DNA from: Lentzea pudingi
GTDB lineage: Bacteria > Actinomycetota > Actinomycetes > Mycobacteriales > Pseudonocardiaceae
Assembly (NCBI RefSeq): GCF_014646255.1
Contig: NZ_BMNC01000001.1
Span: 1,123,722-1,187,721 of the forward strand
Length of the DNA stretch: 64,000 nucleotides
Direction of reading: 5' to 3'
Part shown: positions 25,308-32,670 of the stretch, piece after piece
How the letters are laid out: each line of letters begins with the position of its first letter
How positions within the stretch are numbered: the stretch's first letter is position 1
Program-made: the position numbers and the translations under genes
The notes under the pieces: model-generated
The model's database searches: none
What the model was told of the DNA's origin: nothing
What the model saw: only the letters and a program-made list of their open reading frames with translations

Positions 25308-26396
25308 TCACCAGCCCCGGTGGCGGGCCCAGACCTCACCGCTCACGAGGTGGTAGCGGTCGTGCTGCGCGGCGGTGGCGCAGGCGTGGTTCGGCAGGAT
25401 CCGCAGGCGGGTGCCGAGCGGCAGGTCCGGCACCGGCTCGCCGTCGCGCGTGCTGAGGACACCGTGTTCCTGGCTCGCGCCCGTCATGACGAGCCCGGGG
25501 ATCAGCCGGCCGTCGGCGTCGGCGACGAGGCCGTACCCCTGGTCGACGGCCTGCGCCTGCGTGCCCCGGTCGCGTGAGGTGGCCATCCAGCCGCCGTCGG
25601 TGATCACCTGGTTCCGGCCGGGCTGGTGGCCGATCACCGTGACGGCCACGGTGAGGGCGAGGTCGTCGGTGGTGCAGACGCCGATGCCGGCCATAACCAG
25701 GTCGAAGAACACGTAGTTGCCCGCGCGGACCTCGGTGACGCCGGTCAGGTCCGTCGCGGCGTGGGCGGTGGGCGTGGAGCCGACGCTCACGACCTCGCAC
25801 GGGAGCCCGGCGCCACGCAACGTGGTGGCCGCCGCGACGGCGACGTCGCGTTCGTTCTGCGCGGCTTCCCGCAGAGCCCCTGGTGTATAGGCGAAGTAGG
25901 ACTCTCCCGCATGGGTGAGGACACCGGCGAGGTTGGCGCCCAGCGCCCAGCCGATCTCGGGCAGCGCCGGATCGGTGGCCGCGACACCGCCGCGGTGCCC
26001 GTCGCAGTCGATCTCGACCAACGCCGGGACGCGGAGGTTCTCCTTGTGCGCGAAAGAAGTCACGGCCTCGGCCTGCGCGAGGGAGTCGAGCAGGACGGTC
26101 AAGTGCACGCCACGGCGCAGGAGAGCGGCGACGCGCGGGAGCTTGTGCGGGTCGATGCCGACGGCGTAGAGGACGTCCCGGTAACCCGCGTCGGCGAAGT
26201 GCTCGGCCTCGGCGAGCGTCGACACGGTGATCGGCCCGTTCCCGTGCACGCGCTGGGCGACCTCGACGGACTTGGACGTCTTGACGTGCAGGCGAAGCGG
26301 CACGCCGAGCGTGGCGAGGTGGTCGCGCAGCCGCGCCGCGTTGCGGTCGAGCCGGTCGGTGTCGAGCACGGCGAACGGCGTGTCCACAGTGGTCAC
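25308..26396 (-). CDS. D-threonine aldolase / DSD1-like PLP enzyme (fold type III)
   Basis: A 362-residue protein with the alanine-racemase-like barrel: PLP lysine Lys39 in RLHVKTSKS, then THAGESYFAY and the phosphate-binding GSTPTAHA. The C-terminal domain ends with a HAC motif (PNHACAT), the metal-ligand pair of D-threonine aldolases and D-serine/D-hydroxyaspartate dehydratases. It therefore acts on a D- or beta-hydroxy amino acid; the substrate is not fixed by sequence. Its GTG start overlaps the stop of the cyclodeaminase-like gene (GTGA). Three genes overlap in this operon, the first being a PAS regulator. Confidence 0.85.
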   Translation of the reverse strand: MTTVDTPFAVLDTDRLDRNAARLRDHLATLGVPLRLHVKTSKSVEVAQRVHGNGPITVSTLAEAEHFADAGYRDVLYAVGIDPHKLPRVAALLRRGVHLTVLLDSLAQAEAVTSFAHKENLRVPALVEIDCDGHRGGVAATDPALPEIGWALGANLAGVLTHAGESYFAYTPGALREAAQNERDVAVAAATTLRGAGLPCEVVSVGSTPTAHAATDLTGVTEVRAGNYVFFDLVMAGIGVCTTDDLALTVAVTVIGHQPGRNQVITDGGWMATSRDRGTQAQAVDQGYGLVADADGRLIPGLVMTGASQEHGVLSTRDGEPVPDLPLGTRLRILPNHACATAAQHDRYHLVSGEVWARHRGW

Positions 26397-27304
26397 TCGG
26401 AGGCTCCTGACGAGTGGCGGCGCAGCAGAGCGGCGGCGAGGGTGAGGTCCTGCAGGGCGAAGCCGGAGCTGTCGAAGACGGTGATTTCCTCGGGCGAGGT
26501 CCGGCCGACGGCGTCGCCGGTGAGCACCGCCCCGAGAGCGACGGGCGTGGTCGGCGCGTGCTGGAACTCGCCGATCGCGCGTGACTGCTCCGGCAGGTCG
26601 CAGAACAGCGACGCGCGGTCGTACAGCGCGACGGGCAGTTCCTGCTTGCCTGGACCGTCGGCGCCCATGGCGGAGACGTGCGTGCCCGGTGCGATCCAGC
26701 TCGCGTCGAACAGGGGCTGCCGGGAGGTGGTGGCGGTGACCAGCACGTCCGCCGCGGCGACTGCGGCCTGGACGTCGGAAGGTTCGGCGGGCAGCCCTGT
26801 CCGCGCCGTCACAGCGACGGCGAACTCCCGTGCCGCGTCGGCACGACGGCCGACGACGAGCACGCGGTCGATCGGTCGCACCCGGCTGACCGCACGTACC
26901 TCGTGCAGCGCCTGGTGCCCGGTGCCGATCACGGTCAGCGTGCGGGAATCGGCGCGGGCCAGCGTGCTGACGGCCAGCGCGTCGGCGGCGGCCGTGCGGT
27001 AGGCGTTGGCGGCGGCCGCCTCGACGACGGCGCTGAGCCGTCCGGTGGCCGGGTCGAGCAGCACGATCGTGGAGCTGTGGCGGGGCAGATCCGTGTTGTC
27101 CGGCCAGAAACTGCCGATCTTCACGCCGGCGAGGTCGCCCGCGGAGCCGGACTTGAGGGTGAACCTGTTGTGCGGAGACGAGGAATGCCCGATCACGACC
27201 GGGAATGTCGTGCCGGTCGCGAGGAACGCCTCCCTCGCCGCCTCCAGCGCCAGTTCGTCGTCGACGAGCGCCGCCGACTGGGCCTCACTGATGAACGTCG
27301 TCAC
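26393..27304 (-). CDS. Ornithine cyclodeaminase / mu-crystallin-family protein
   Basis: A 303-residue NAD(P)-binding protein of the OCD family: LKSGSAGDLAGVKIGS near the N-terminus (substrate-binding lysines), RTAAADALAVSTLA, a Rossmann segment TLTVIGTGHQALHEVRAV around 124-141 and the late MGADGPGKQELP with the conserved Asp. Members are ornithine or alanine dehydrogenases, imine reductases or iminosuccinate reductase. It is translationally coupled (GTGA at both ends) with a YheO-type regulator before it and a D-threonine-aldolase-like enzyme after it, so imine reduction in degradation of an unusual amino acid is the likely role. Confidence 0.85.
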   Translation of the reverse strand: MTTFISEAQSAALVDDELALEAAREAFLATGTTFPVVIGHSSSPHNRFTLKSGSAGDLAGVKIGSFWPDNTDLPRHSSTIVLLDPATGRLSAVVEAAAANAYRTAAADALAVSTLARADSRTLTVIGTGHQALHEVRAVSRVRPIDRVLVVGRRADAAREFAVAVTARTGLPAEPSDVQAAVAAADVLVTATTSRQPLFDASWIAPGTHVSAMGADGPGKQELPVALYDRASLFCDLPEQSRAIGEFQHAPTTPVALGAVLTGDAVGRTSPEEITVFDSSGFALQDLTLAAALLRRHSSGASE

Positions 27305-27951
27305 GGCTTGTCCTTCTTGAGTTCGGCGAGGTCGTTGTACAGGCCGGTGCGGGAGATGCCCAGCCGCTTCGCGATGCGTGCGGGCGCGCCGCGCAGGCTG
27401 AACACCCCGGCCTCGTTCAACGACCGCACGAGCACCAGCCGTTCGTCACGACCGAGCGCGGCGACGGGCACGGCGTGCGCGCGTTCGGCCCGTTCGATCA
27501 GCGACTCGACCACCTGGTCCAGGTCGCCGGAGAAGTTCGTCGTCGCGCCGGTGTCCTGCACGGCGGACAGTCCGAGCAGGTCCGACAGCACGCCGGTGGC
27601 GCGGTTGATGGCGGACACGTCGATGTTGATGCACAGCGCGCCGATCAACGTCCCGTCAATGTCGCGCAACGGCAGCGTCGTGCACTTGAGCAACCGTCCG
27701 TCCTGCGCGCGGGTGAGGTACCCGACCTCGTTGCGGGCGTCGGCACCCGCGCCGAGCACCCGCAACCCGATCTCGCTCATCGCGTCGCCGGGCACGCGCC
27801 CGGTGACGGACCCGGCGACCGCGACGACGGACCGTTCCGGGTCGCGGTAGTCGTGCAGCACGACCTCGCAGCTGCGCCCGAAGGTCGCCACGATGCCGTC
27901 GATCACGGGTGTCAGCGCGGCGAACACGGCATCCGCAGTGTTGTTCGGCAC
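27301..27951 (-). CDS. YheO-like PAS-domain transcriptional regulator
   Basis: A 216-residue regulator with an N-terminal YheO-like PAS domain (about 10-120: SCEVVLHDYRDPERSVVAV, later LKCTTLPLRDIDGTLIGALC) and a C-terminal helix-turn-helix of the HTH_22 type (RIAKRLGISRTGLYNDLAEL). Such proteins commonly control amino-acid racemase, dehydratase or aldolase operons. The start is GTG 27951, six nt after a clean AGGAGG. It leads the operon with the cyclodeaminase-like and aldolase-like genes and probably senses their substrate. Confidence 0.85.
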   Translation of the reverse strand: MPNNTADAVFAALTPVIDGIVATFGRSCEVVLHDYRDPERSVVAVAGSVTGRVPGDAMSEIGLRVLGAGADARNEVGYLTRAQDGRLLKCTTLPLRDIDGTLIGALCINIDVSAINRATGVLSDLLGLSAVQDTGATTNFSGDLDQVVESLIERAERAHAVPVAALGRDERLVLVRSLNEAGVFSLRGAPARIAKRLGISRTGLYNDLAELKKDKP

Positions 27952-27965
27952 GCCCGACCTCCTGT

Positions 27966-27999
27966 TCTGAACGAAGTGTCACGCTCTGAACAAACTGTC
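27966..27999 (-). promoter_or_regulatory. Direct repeat upstream of the YheO-like operon
   Basis: TCTGAACGAAGTGTC (27966-27980) and TCTGAACAAACTGTC (27985-27999) match at 13 of 15 positions with a 19-bp period. They lie just upstream of the GTG start and ribosome site, in the right place for an activator or autoregulator site of the PAS regulator. Confidence 0.5.
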
Positions 28000-28019
28000 T
28001 CACGGAGGTCGGGCGGTTG

Positions 28020-28493
28020 TCAGCGCCCTGTGGGAGGCGCCACGCCCCAGCCCCACTTCGGCACCGGCGCGCCGTGGAACGGCGTGGCGTTCGCGGCGGA
28101 GTTCCGCACGGCGAGCCGCGTGCCCCACTCCAGGTAGGACACGAACGCGGCGCGGAACTCCGGGTCGTCCGGCAGGCCCGCGTCGTCGGCGGCGTCCATG
28201 ATCAGGTCCAGCCAGCGGCGGCGCTGCTGCTCGGTGATGGTCCGCCCGACGTGCTGGGAGAGCATGAAGTCGTAGCCGCCACGTTCCCCGGTGTACGCGG
28301 CCGGCCCGCCGAACACCTCACCGAGCCACAGCGCCACGTACCGCGCGTGACCGGGGTCCATGCCGGCGAACACCGGCGCGAGCAGCGAGTCGTCCGCGAC
28401 CTTGCGGTAGAACGCCTCGGTCAGCCGCAGCAGCGCCTCCGCACCGCCCGCCCACGTGTAGAGAGAAGGTGTTGACTGGTCGTCGTTGATCAC
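28020..28493 (-). CDS. Truncated haemoglobin, group II
   Basis: A 157-residue globin. It begins SLYTWAGGAEALLRLTEAFY with the group II FYxxV pattern, continues MDPGHARYVALWLGEVFGGP, and has QHVGRTI containing the proximal heme His region (F8), then RRRWLDLIMDAADDAGL. Group II truncated haemoglobins bind oxygen or NO and protect against oxidative or nitrosative stress. Start chosen is GTG 28493 with GGAG 8 nt upstream; the longer frame begins with an implausible Cys-rich stretch. It is divergent from an HxlR regulator 62 bp away. Confidence 0.85.
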   Translation of the reverse strand: MINDDQSTPSLYTWAGGAEALLRLTEAFYRKVADDSLLAPVFAGMDPGHARYVALWLGEVFGGPAAYTGERGGYDFMLSQHVGRTITEQQRRRWLDLIMDAADDAGLPDDPEFRAAFVSYLEWGTRLAVRNSAANATPFHGAPVPKWGWGVAPPTGR

Positions 28494-28555
28494 GACGCCA
28501 CTCCAGCAGCACGCGAAAAGCCCGGCAAGTACGCACTTTTTGGTGAGGAGCACCG

Positions 28556-28873
28556 ATGTACCACTGTCCGGTCGAGCTGGCCCTCGACGTCATCGGCGGC
28601 AAGTGGCGCACGGTGATGCTGGCCCACCTCAAGGAACGGCCGCACCACTACGGCGAACTGCGCCGCAAGGTGCCGGGCATCAGCGAGAAGATGTTCGTGC
28701 AGCGGCTGCGCGAACTGCAGGACGCCGGTCTGGTGTCGCGGACCGAGATATCACCGCACGTCCAGTACTCGCTCACCGACGAGGGTCGCAGCCTCGGTCC
28801 CGCGCTCCAGGCCCTCTACGACTGGGGTGTCGAGCGCGCCGCCCGCACCGGTGCGAGCATTGTGGGCACATGA
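28556..28873 (+). CDS. HxlR-family transcriptional regulator
   Basis: A 105-residue winged-helix regulator of the HxlR type: CPVELALDVIGGKWRTVMLAHL with the usual early Cys (residue 4), followed by HHYGELRRKVPGISEKMF and the wing RTEISPHVQYSLTDEG. Members respond to formaldehyde, diamide, disulfide or related stress. It is divergent from the truncated haemoglobin gene, and the next gene (SGNH hydrolase) overlaps its stop by 4 bp. Control of the haemoglobin is an inference from arrangement and known stress themes. Confidence 0.86.
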   Translation: MYHCPVELALDVIGGKWRTVMLAHLKERPHHYGELRRKVPGISEKMFVQRLRELQDAGLVSRTEISPHVQYSLTDEGRSLGPALQALYDWGVERAARTGASIVGT

Positions 28874-30009
28874 TCACGACACCTCTGACCGAAGCACTCG
28901 TGCTCGGCGCCGCCGAACTGGAAGACACGGCACGCGGCGTGCGCCCGCATCGCCTGCCCGCCTGGGTGCGTGAGCGCTTCCCCGACCCGCAGCTGATGAC
29001 GGCGGAGAGCAGGCCCTCCGGGGTGCGCCTCGTGATGGCGACCGAGGCCCGCGCGATCGAGCTGGTCCTGCACCCGAGCTCCTTCTCCTACCGCGGCGTC
29101 GCCCGGCCGCGCGGCAGCGTCGACCTGGTGGTCGACGGCGAACTGGTCGCCAGTGAGCGGCTCGACGGCGGCGACCACGCCGAGGTCGACATGACGACCG
29201 GGGCACGCGAGTTCCACGAGGGTCCGCCGTTCACCGCGCGGTTCGCCCTGGCGGCAGGCGACAAGGTCGTCGAGATCTGGTTGCCCCACAACGAGGTGGT
29301 GGACCTGGTCGCCCTGCGCACGGACGCACCGGTGCGCCCGGCCGACCGGAACCGGCGGATCTGGCTGCACCACGGCAGTTCCATCAGCAACGGTTCCAAC
29401 GCGGACACCCCCGCCCGCACCTGGCCCGCCGTCGCCGCCCGCCGCGGCGAGGTCGACCTGCACAACCTCGGGTTCGGCGGCAGCGCCCTGGTCGACCCGT
29501 TCGTCGCGCGGGTGATGCGCGACCGCCCCGCCGACCTGATCAGCGTCAAGTTCGGCATCAACGTGGTGAACTTCGACGTCATGCGGCTGCGGGCGTTCGT
29601 ACCGGCCGTGCACGGCTTCCTGGACACGATCCGCGACGGCCACCCGGACACGCCACTGGTGCTCCTGTCACCGCTCTTCTGCGGCATCCACGAGGACACG
29701 CCGGGACCGGGCGGGATGGACCTGGACGCGCTCGCCGCGGGCGAGGTCGTCTTCACCGCCACCGGCCCGCACGGGAACGCGCCGCAGCTGACGTTGCGGA
29801 TCATCCGCGAGGCGCTGGCATCGCTGGCCGAACGCCGCGCGGACGACCCGAACCTGCACTACTTGGACGGCACCCGCCTGTACGGCGAGCAGGACGCCGT
29901 CACGCACCCGCTACCGGACGCCCTGCACCCGGTCACGGCGACGCACGAGCTGATCGGCGAGCGCTTCGCCCGGTACGCGTTCGCGCCAGAAGGCCCGTTC
30001 GGTCACTAG
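28870..30009 (+). CDS. SGNH/GDSL-family hydrolase with N-terminal beta domain
   Basis: A 379-residue protein. The N-terminal half (about 1-165) is beta-rich (VDLVVDGELVASERL; PFTARFALAAGDKVVEIWLP), like carbohydrate-esterase jelly-roll domains. The C-terminal SGNH hydrolase shows block I as LHHGSSISNGS (nucleophile Ser), a later FGINVVNFD with the oxyanion Asn, and block V PDALHPV with the Asp-x-x-His pair. No signal peptide, so it is cytoplasmic. The ATG overlaps the HxlR stop (ATGA), so it is co-expressed with that regulator. Substrate, possibly an acetylated sugar, is unknown. Confidence 0.8.
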   Translation: MITTPLTEALVLGAAELEDTARGVRPHRLPAWVRERFPDPQLMTAESRPSGVRLVMATEARAIELVLHPSSFSYRGVARPRGSVDLVVDGELVASERLDGGDHAEVDMTTGAREFHEGPPFTARFALAAGDKVVEIWLPHNEVVDLVALRTDAPVRPADRNRRIWLHHGSSISNGSNADTPARTWPAVAARRGEVDLHNLGFGGSALVDPFVARVMRDRPADLISVKFGINVVNFDVMRLRAFVPAVHGFLDTIRDGHPDTPLVLLSPLFCGIHEDTPGPGGMDLDALAAGEVVFTATGPHGNAPQLTLRIIREALASLAERRADDPNLHYLDGTRLYGEQDAVTHPLPDALHPVTATHELIGERFARYAFAPEGPFGH

Positions 30010-30956
30010 CGCCGCTGGCCGTCGCAGAGCCGCTCCACCTCGTCTCGTTCGCCGGCGAGCTTCGAGTCGGGCGGGCGGTCGCCGTAGGGGAAGAGTTCGT
30101 CGGTGACGCCGGCGAGCAGCCGGTAGCGGATGAGCCGGGTGGCCACGTCGAGCCACGGCTTGATGTGGCCAGGCTCCTTCGGAGGGAACAGTCCGAGCGC
30201 GCTTTCGAACCACCGGGGAGGCATGAAGCTCTGGGCGAGAGCGTGGACCACACGCTCGCGGATCACCCCGCAGGCCTCCTCATCCGCCGCCGCGGCGTTC
30301 GCCTCGGCTGCCGTCGCGGCCTGCCGGACGCGAGTCGCCTCGTCGTGCTCGCGCCGTGCGTGCTCCTCCTTCGCCAGCGGGCGCTCGCCCGAACCGCGGA
30401 ACGCGAGCCACGTCCGTGCTTGCTTGCGCCACAACCGTTCCGCACCGGCGGGCAGGCCGGTCAGTGCGCGGACGGCCACGACCGCCTCCTCCAGCGATCT
30501 GTCCCAGCGGAGGCGTTCGTCCCGCGCCTTCTCCTGCTGCCTGCGCAGCCGCTCGATCTCCGCCTCGGACACGGGTTTCGCCGCGAGCCGCTCGCGGATC
30601 AGCTCGATCATCTCGGAGGAGATCTCCGGCCAGGTGTCGTAGTCGGCCTGGGGCAGCCCGCTGCTCAGGCGCACCATGCCGTGCAGGGTGTCGACGTCCC
30701 GGCGCAGCTTGACGATCCGGGCGGACTCCCTGTCGAGCCGCGTCTCCGTCTTGCCGAGCTTCGTGTCGATGTCCCCGATCTTCTTGTGCATCAGGCCGAC
30801 CGAGTGCTCGCCGACCTTGGTCTCCAGCTTCCCCAGCCGCTTGAGGATGTCGCTGAGGTTCCCCGTCTTGACCCGCAGCGTGTTCTCCAGCGAACCGATG
30901 CGCCGCTCGTTGTGCTGGGTCGTCTGCGTCAGTTCGTGGATCGGGTCGTTCTTCAC
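30006..30956 (-). CDS. Coiled-coil protein of unknown function
   Basis: A 316-residue soluble protein. Residues about 10-105 form a long heptad-rich coiled coil (for example RRIGSLENTLRVKTGNLSDI and KLETKVGEHSVGLM), followed by charged helices and an Arg/Glu/Ala-rich stretch. Start chosen is GTG 30956 (GTGA overlap with the upstream gene; GGAGG lies 8 nt before it) rather than the in-frame GTG at 30965. It is co-translated with a small membrane protein, so it may form a cytosolic scaffold tethered at the membrane. No family recognised. Confidence 0.65.
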   Translation of the reverse strand: MKNDPIHELTQTTQHNERRIGSLENTLRVKTGNLSDILKRLGKLETKVGEHSVGLMHKKIGDIDTKLGKTETRLDRESARIVKLRRDVDTLHGMVRLSSGLPQADYDTWPEISSEMIELIRERLAAKPVSEAEIERLRRQQEKARDERLRWDRSLEEAVVAVRALTGLPAGAERLWRKQARTWLAFRGSGERPLAKEEHARREHDEATRVRQAATAAEANAAAADEEACGVIRERVVHALAQSFMPPRWFESALGLFPPKEPGHIKPWLDVATRLIRYRLLAGVTDELFPYGDRPPDSKLAGERDEVERLCDGQRR

Positions 30957-31414
30957 CGCGCGCACCTCCAGGCCCACCAACCGATTCCGGCGGCAACGAC
31001 CAGTGCCGGCCATCCGCCTGCCAGCGGCGTGAGCAACGCGCCCAGCACGGCGGCGGCACCTGCCCACGTGCGGGCCCTGGGTTCCCAGACACCGCGCACG
31101 GCCGGGCTCGCCACAAGCACACCGCCGACAGCGAGCGCCAGCCCCGCCGGCAACACGTTCCACGGGCTGAAGAACAGGACGAGCACGGCCACCGCCGCCA
31201 CCACGGCGACCCCGCCGAGGACGCGGTGGAGGAGCCGGAGCGCGGCCGCCTCGTCGTCGCGGCGCGCTTCGAGCACGGCGATCACGCCCTTGTGCAGGTC
31301 GTCGGCGAGTTCGGGCCAGTGCGGGTCGTCCGGACCGGACGCGGTGAGGGCGTCGAGCTGTGTTCGCAGCGCGTTCTGCCTGACCGTGAGCAGGGAGTGG
31401 GGATCATCCGCCAT
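30953..31414 (-). CDS. Small membrane protein coupled to the coiled-coil gene
   Basis: A 153-residue protein: a charged helical N-terminus (DPHSLLTVRQNALRTQLDAL, about 1-65) followed by three to four hydrophobic segments (VLGGVAVVAAVAVLVLFF; LPAGLALAVGGVLVASPA; GAAAVLGALLTPL; ALVVAAGIGWWAW). Start is ATG 31414, beyond a Pro/Arg-rich upstream stretch that is not protein-like. The stop overlaps the coiled-coil gene start. Unknown function; the pairing implies a membrane-associated complex. Confidence 0.62.
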   Translation of the reverse strand: MADDPHSLLTVRQNALRTQLDALTASGPDDPHWPELADDLHKGVIAVLEARRDDEAAALRLLHRVLGGVAVVAAVAVLVLFFSPWNVLPAGLALAVGGVLVASPAVRGVWEPRARTWAGAAAVLGALLTPLAGGWPALVVAAGIGWWAWRCAR

Positions 31415-31508
31415 GGCAGAAGATGGTCGGGCGCGGCACGGTGCCGATCCAGGGCTACCGCGCGGAATAGGCCGCTTGCCGGGCAACATCACCCGTACAG
31501 CCGGAGCC

Positions 31509-31540
31509 GATGTCCTCTTCCCCCGGGAGAAGTGGACATC
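31509..31540. terminator. Inverted repeat downstream of the HAD gene
   Basis: GATGTCCTCTTC (31509-31520) pairs with 31529-31540 (one mismatch in 12) around an 8-nt centre. It is 16 bp past the stop of the minus-strand HAD gene and before the next minus-strand gene, so a terminator is the simplest reading. Confidence 0.45.
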
Positions 31541-31555
31541 GGGTCCATTGAGGAC

Positions 31556-32050
31556 TCAGAGTTCGCGCAGCCACTCCGTGAGCGTGCCGAGGTCGGCCTC
31601 GGTGATGCCCACCTGGGAGTCGACGCGCAGGAGCAGGGCCTCACCCCCGTGCTCCGCGGCCACCCAGTCGCGGTCGAGATCACCGATCTCGTCGTCCACC
31701 CACGCGAACGGGCGGCCGGCCGCGGTGCCGACCAGGGCCCGCGTCTTCCAGTGCAGCGCGCTCGGGTCGTCTTCGTCCGGTGCGTCGGGCAGATCGGCCA
31801 CCGGCAGTTCCGGCAGGCCGAGGAGCGGTGAGATCACGTCGTTGGCGTCGTGCATCCACGCGGTGGCCCAGACCAGGTCGCACGGCAGGGCCAGCAGCCG
31901 CGGCCCGTGCGCGCGGGTGATCTTGGCCAGTTGCGGGTTGGACGTCTGCTGCCAGTCGGCCCAGCGTTCGGCGCTGCTCGGCAAGTCGGTGCCGCCGTAG
32001 GGCAGGAGTGTTCCGTCGACGTCCAGGAAGAGCAGGGGGCGTTGTGCCAT
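31556..32050 (-). CDS. HAD-like phosphatase-domain protein
   Basis: A 164-residue protein opening with the haloacid-dehalogenase motif LLFLDVDGTLLPYGG (motif I Asp10 and Asp12), followed by WATAWMHDAND (motif II-like, Thr) and a late AWVDDEIGDLD (motif IV acidic pair). It lacks a large cap domain. This is the short hypothetical HAD group common in actinobacteria; phosphatase activity is inferred from the motifs. It lies alone, 27 bp from a SnoaL-like gene on the same strand. Confidence 0.82.
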   Translation of the reverse strand: MAQRPLLFLDVDGTLLPYGGTDLPSSAERWADWQQTSNPQLAKITRAHGPRLLALPCDLVWATAWMHDANDVISPLLGLPELPVADLPDAPDEDDPSALHWKTRALVGTAAGRPFAWVDDEIGDLDRDWVAAEHGGEALLLRVDSQVGITEADLGTLTEWLREL

Positions 32051-32077
32051 GGCGTCACGTTATCGGCGTGCGGCGCG

Positions 32078-32458
32078 TCAGTCCGGTGGTTGCAGGTAGT
32101 AGAAGCGACGCCGGCTCAGCAGCAGCGAGTCGTCGGACAGCGTGAAGAAGTCGGCGAAATCAAATTCGCGGGATACCGCACCGGCCGGGGAGTAATGCCC
32201 GACCGCCACCACGCAATGTCCCTCGCCGATCACCTTGAACAGTTCGTGCGTGCCGCCGGTGGTGACCGTGAGGCGCACCGCGTCCGCGCGGCCGTGGCAG
32301 TCCGGCGCGCCGGGTGTCCGCACCTGCACGTCCTCGTGCAGCAGTGACGCGTAGGCGTCCAGGTCGCCCTCGTCCAGGTACAGGTAGGACAACCGGACGT
32401 GGTCCACACCCGCGGCCAGCGACGCCGCGCTGGGGGGCGGGTGGCCGTCTCCCGTCAT
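32078..32458 (-). CDS. SnoaL/NTF2-like protein
   Basis: A 126-residue protein with the NTF2/SnoaL cone fold pattern: helical start VDHVRLSYLYLDEGDLDAYASLL, then HEDVQVRTPGAPDCHGRADAV and strands CVVAVGHYSP and RRRFYYLQPP. Members are polyketide cyclases, hydroxylases or ligand-binding proteins, often in biosynthetic clusters. Start is ATG 32458; the long upstream frame crosses the promoter of the SARP gene. It is divergent from that SARP gene, and SARP-box-like repeats lie between them, so it may belong to the NRPS regulon. Confidence 0.75.
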   Translation of the reverse strand: MTGDGHPPPSAASLAAGVDHVRLSYLYLDEGDLDAYASLLHEDVQVRTPGAPDCHGRADAVRLTVTTGGTHELFKVIGEGHCVVAVGHYSPAGAVSREFDFADFFTLSDDSLLLSRRRFYYLQPPD

Positions 32459-32510
32459 GGCGAACTCCTTCGGGCGACTTCGGAATGCAATGCCCAGAGT
32501 TTCAGTTGCC

Positions 32511-32541
32511 GATAACCCAGGCCTATCACGGCGCTTTCCCG
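32511..32541 (+). promoter_or_regulatory. SARP-box-like direct repeats upstream of the second SARP gene
   Basis: Octamers GATAACCC (32511), CTATCACG (32523) and CTTTCCCG (32534) have spacings of 12 and 11 bp. The last two match repeats in front of the NRPS operon. SARP activators bind direct repeats spaced by one helical turn, so autoregulation by the adjacent SARP is suggested. Confidence 0.5.
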
Positions 32542-32670
32542 GCACCGTCCACGGCGCAATCCCTCCCGGATGACGGGATGATCGAGCATCCGCCGGATAT
32601 ACAAGTACATCCCGTGTTGCATACATTGAGGAAGTCGGTCGCTGGGGGAGCAGAGGGAGGGGCGGCGGAC

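Noticed and set aside
25016..25456. Intact 146-aa protein in the first frame
   Set aside because: After about 45 plausible residues the sequence turns into Arg/Pro-rich shadow, while protein-like segments continue in other frames.
25308..27304. Complete beta-hydroxyaspartate (bhc) pathway
   Set aside because: Only aldolase-like and reductase-like genes are present; no aspartate-glyoxylate aminotransferase or beta-hydroxyaspartate dehydratase is adjacent.
32314..32670. Upstream extension of the second SARP gene by up to 119 codons
   Set aside because: It crosses the divergent promoter and the direct repeats, has no regulator-like sequence, and a strong ribosome site precedes GTG 32671.
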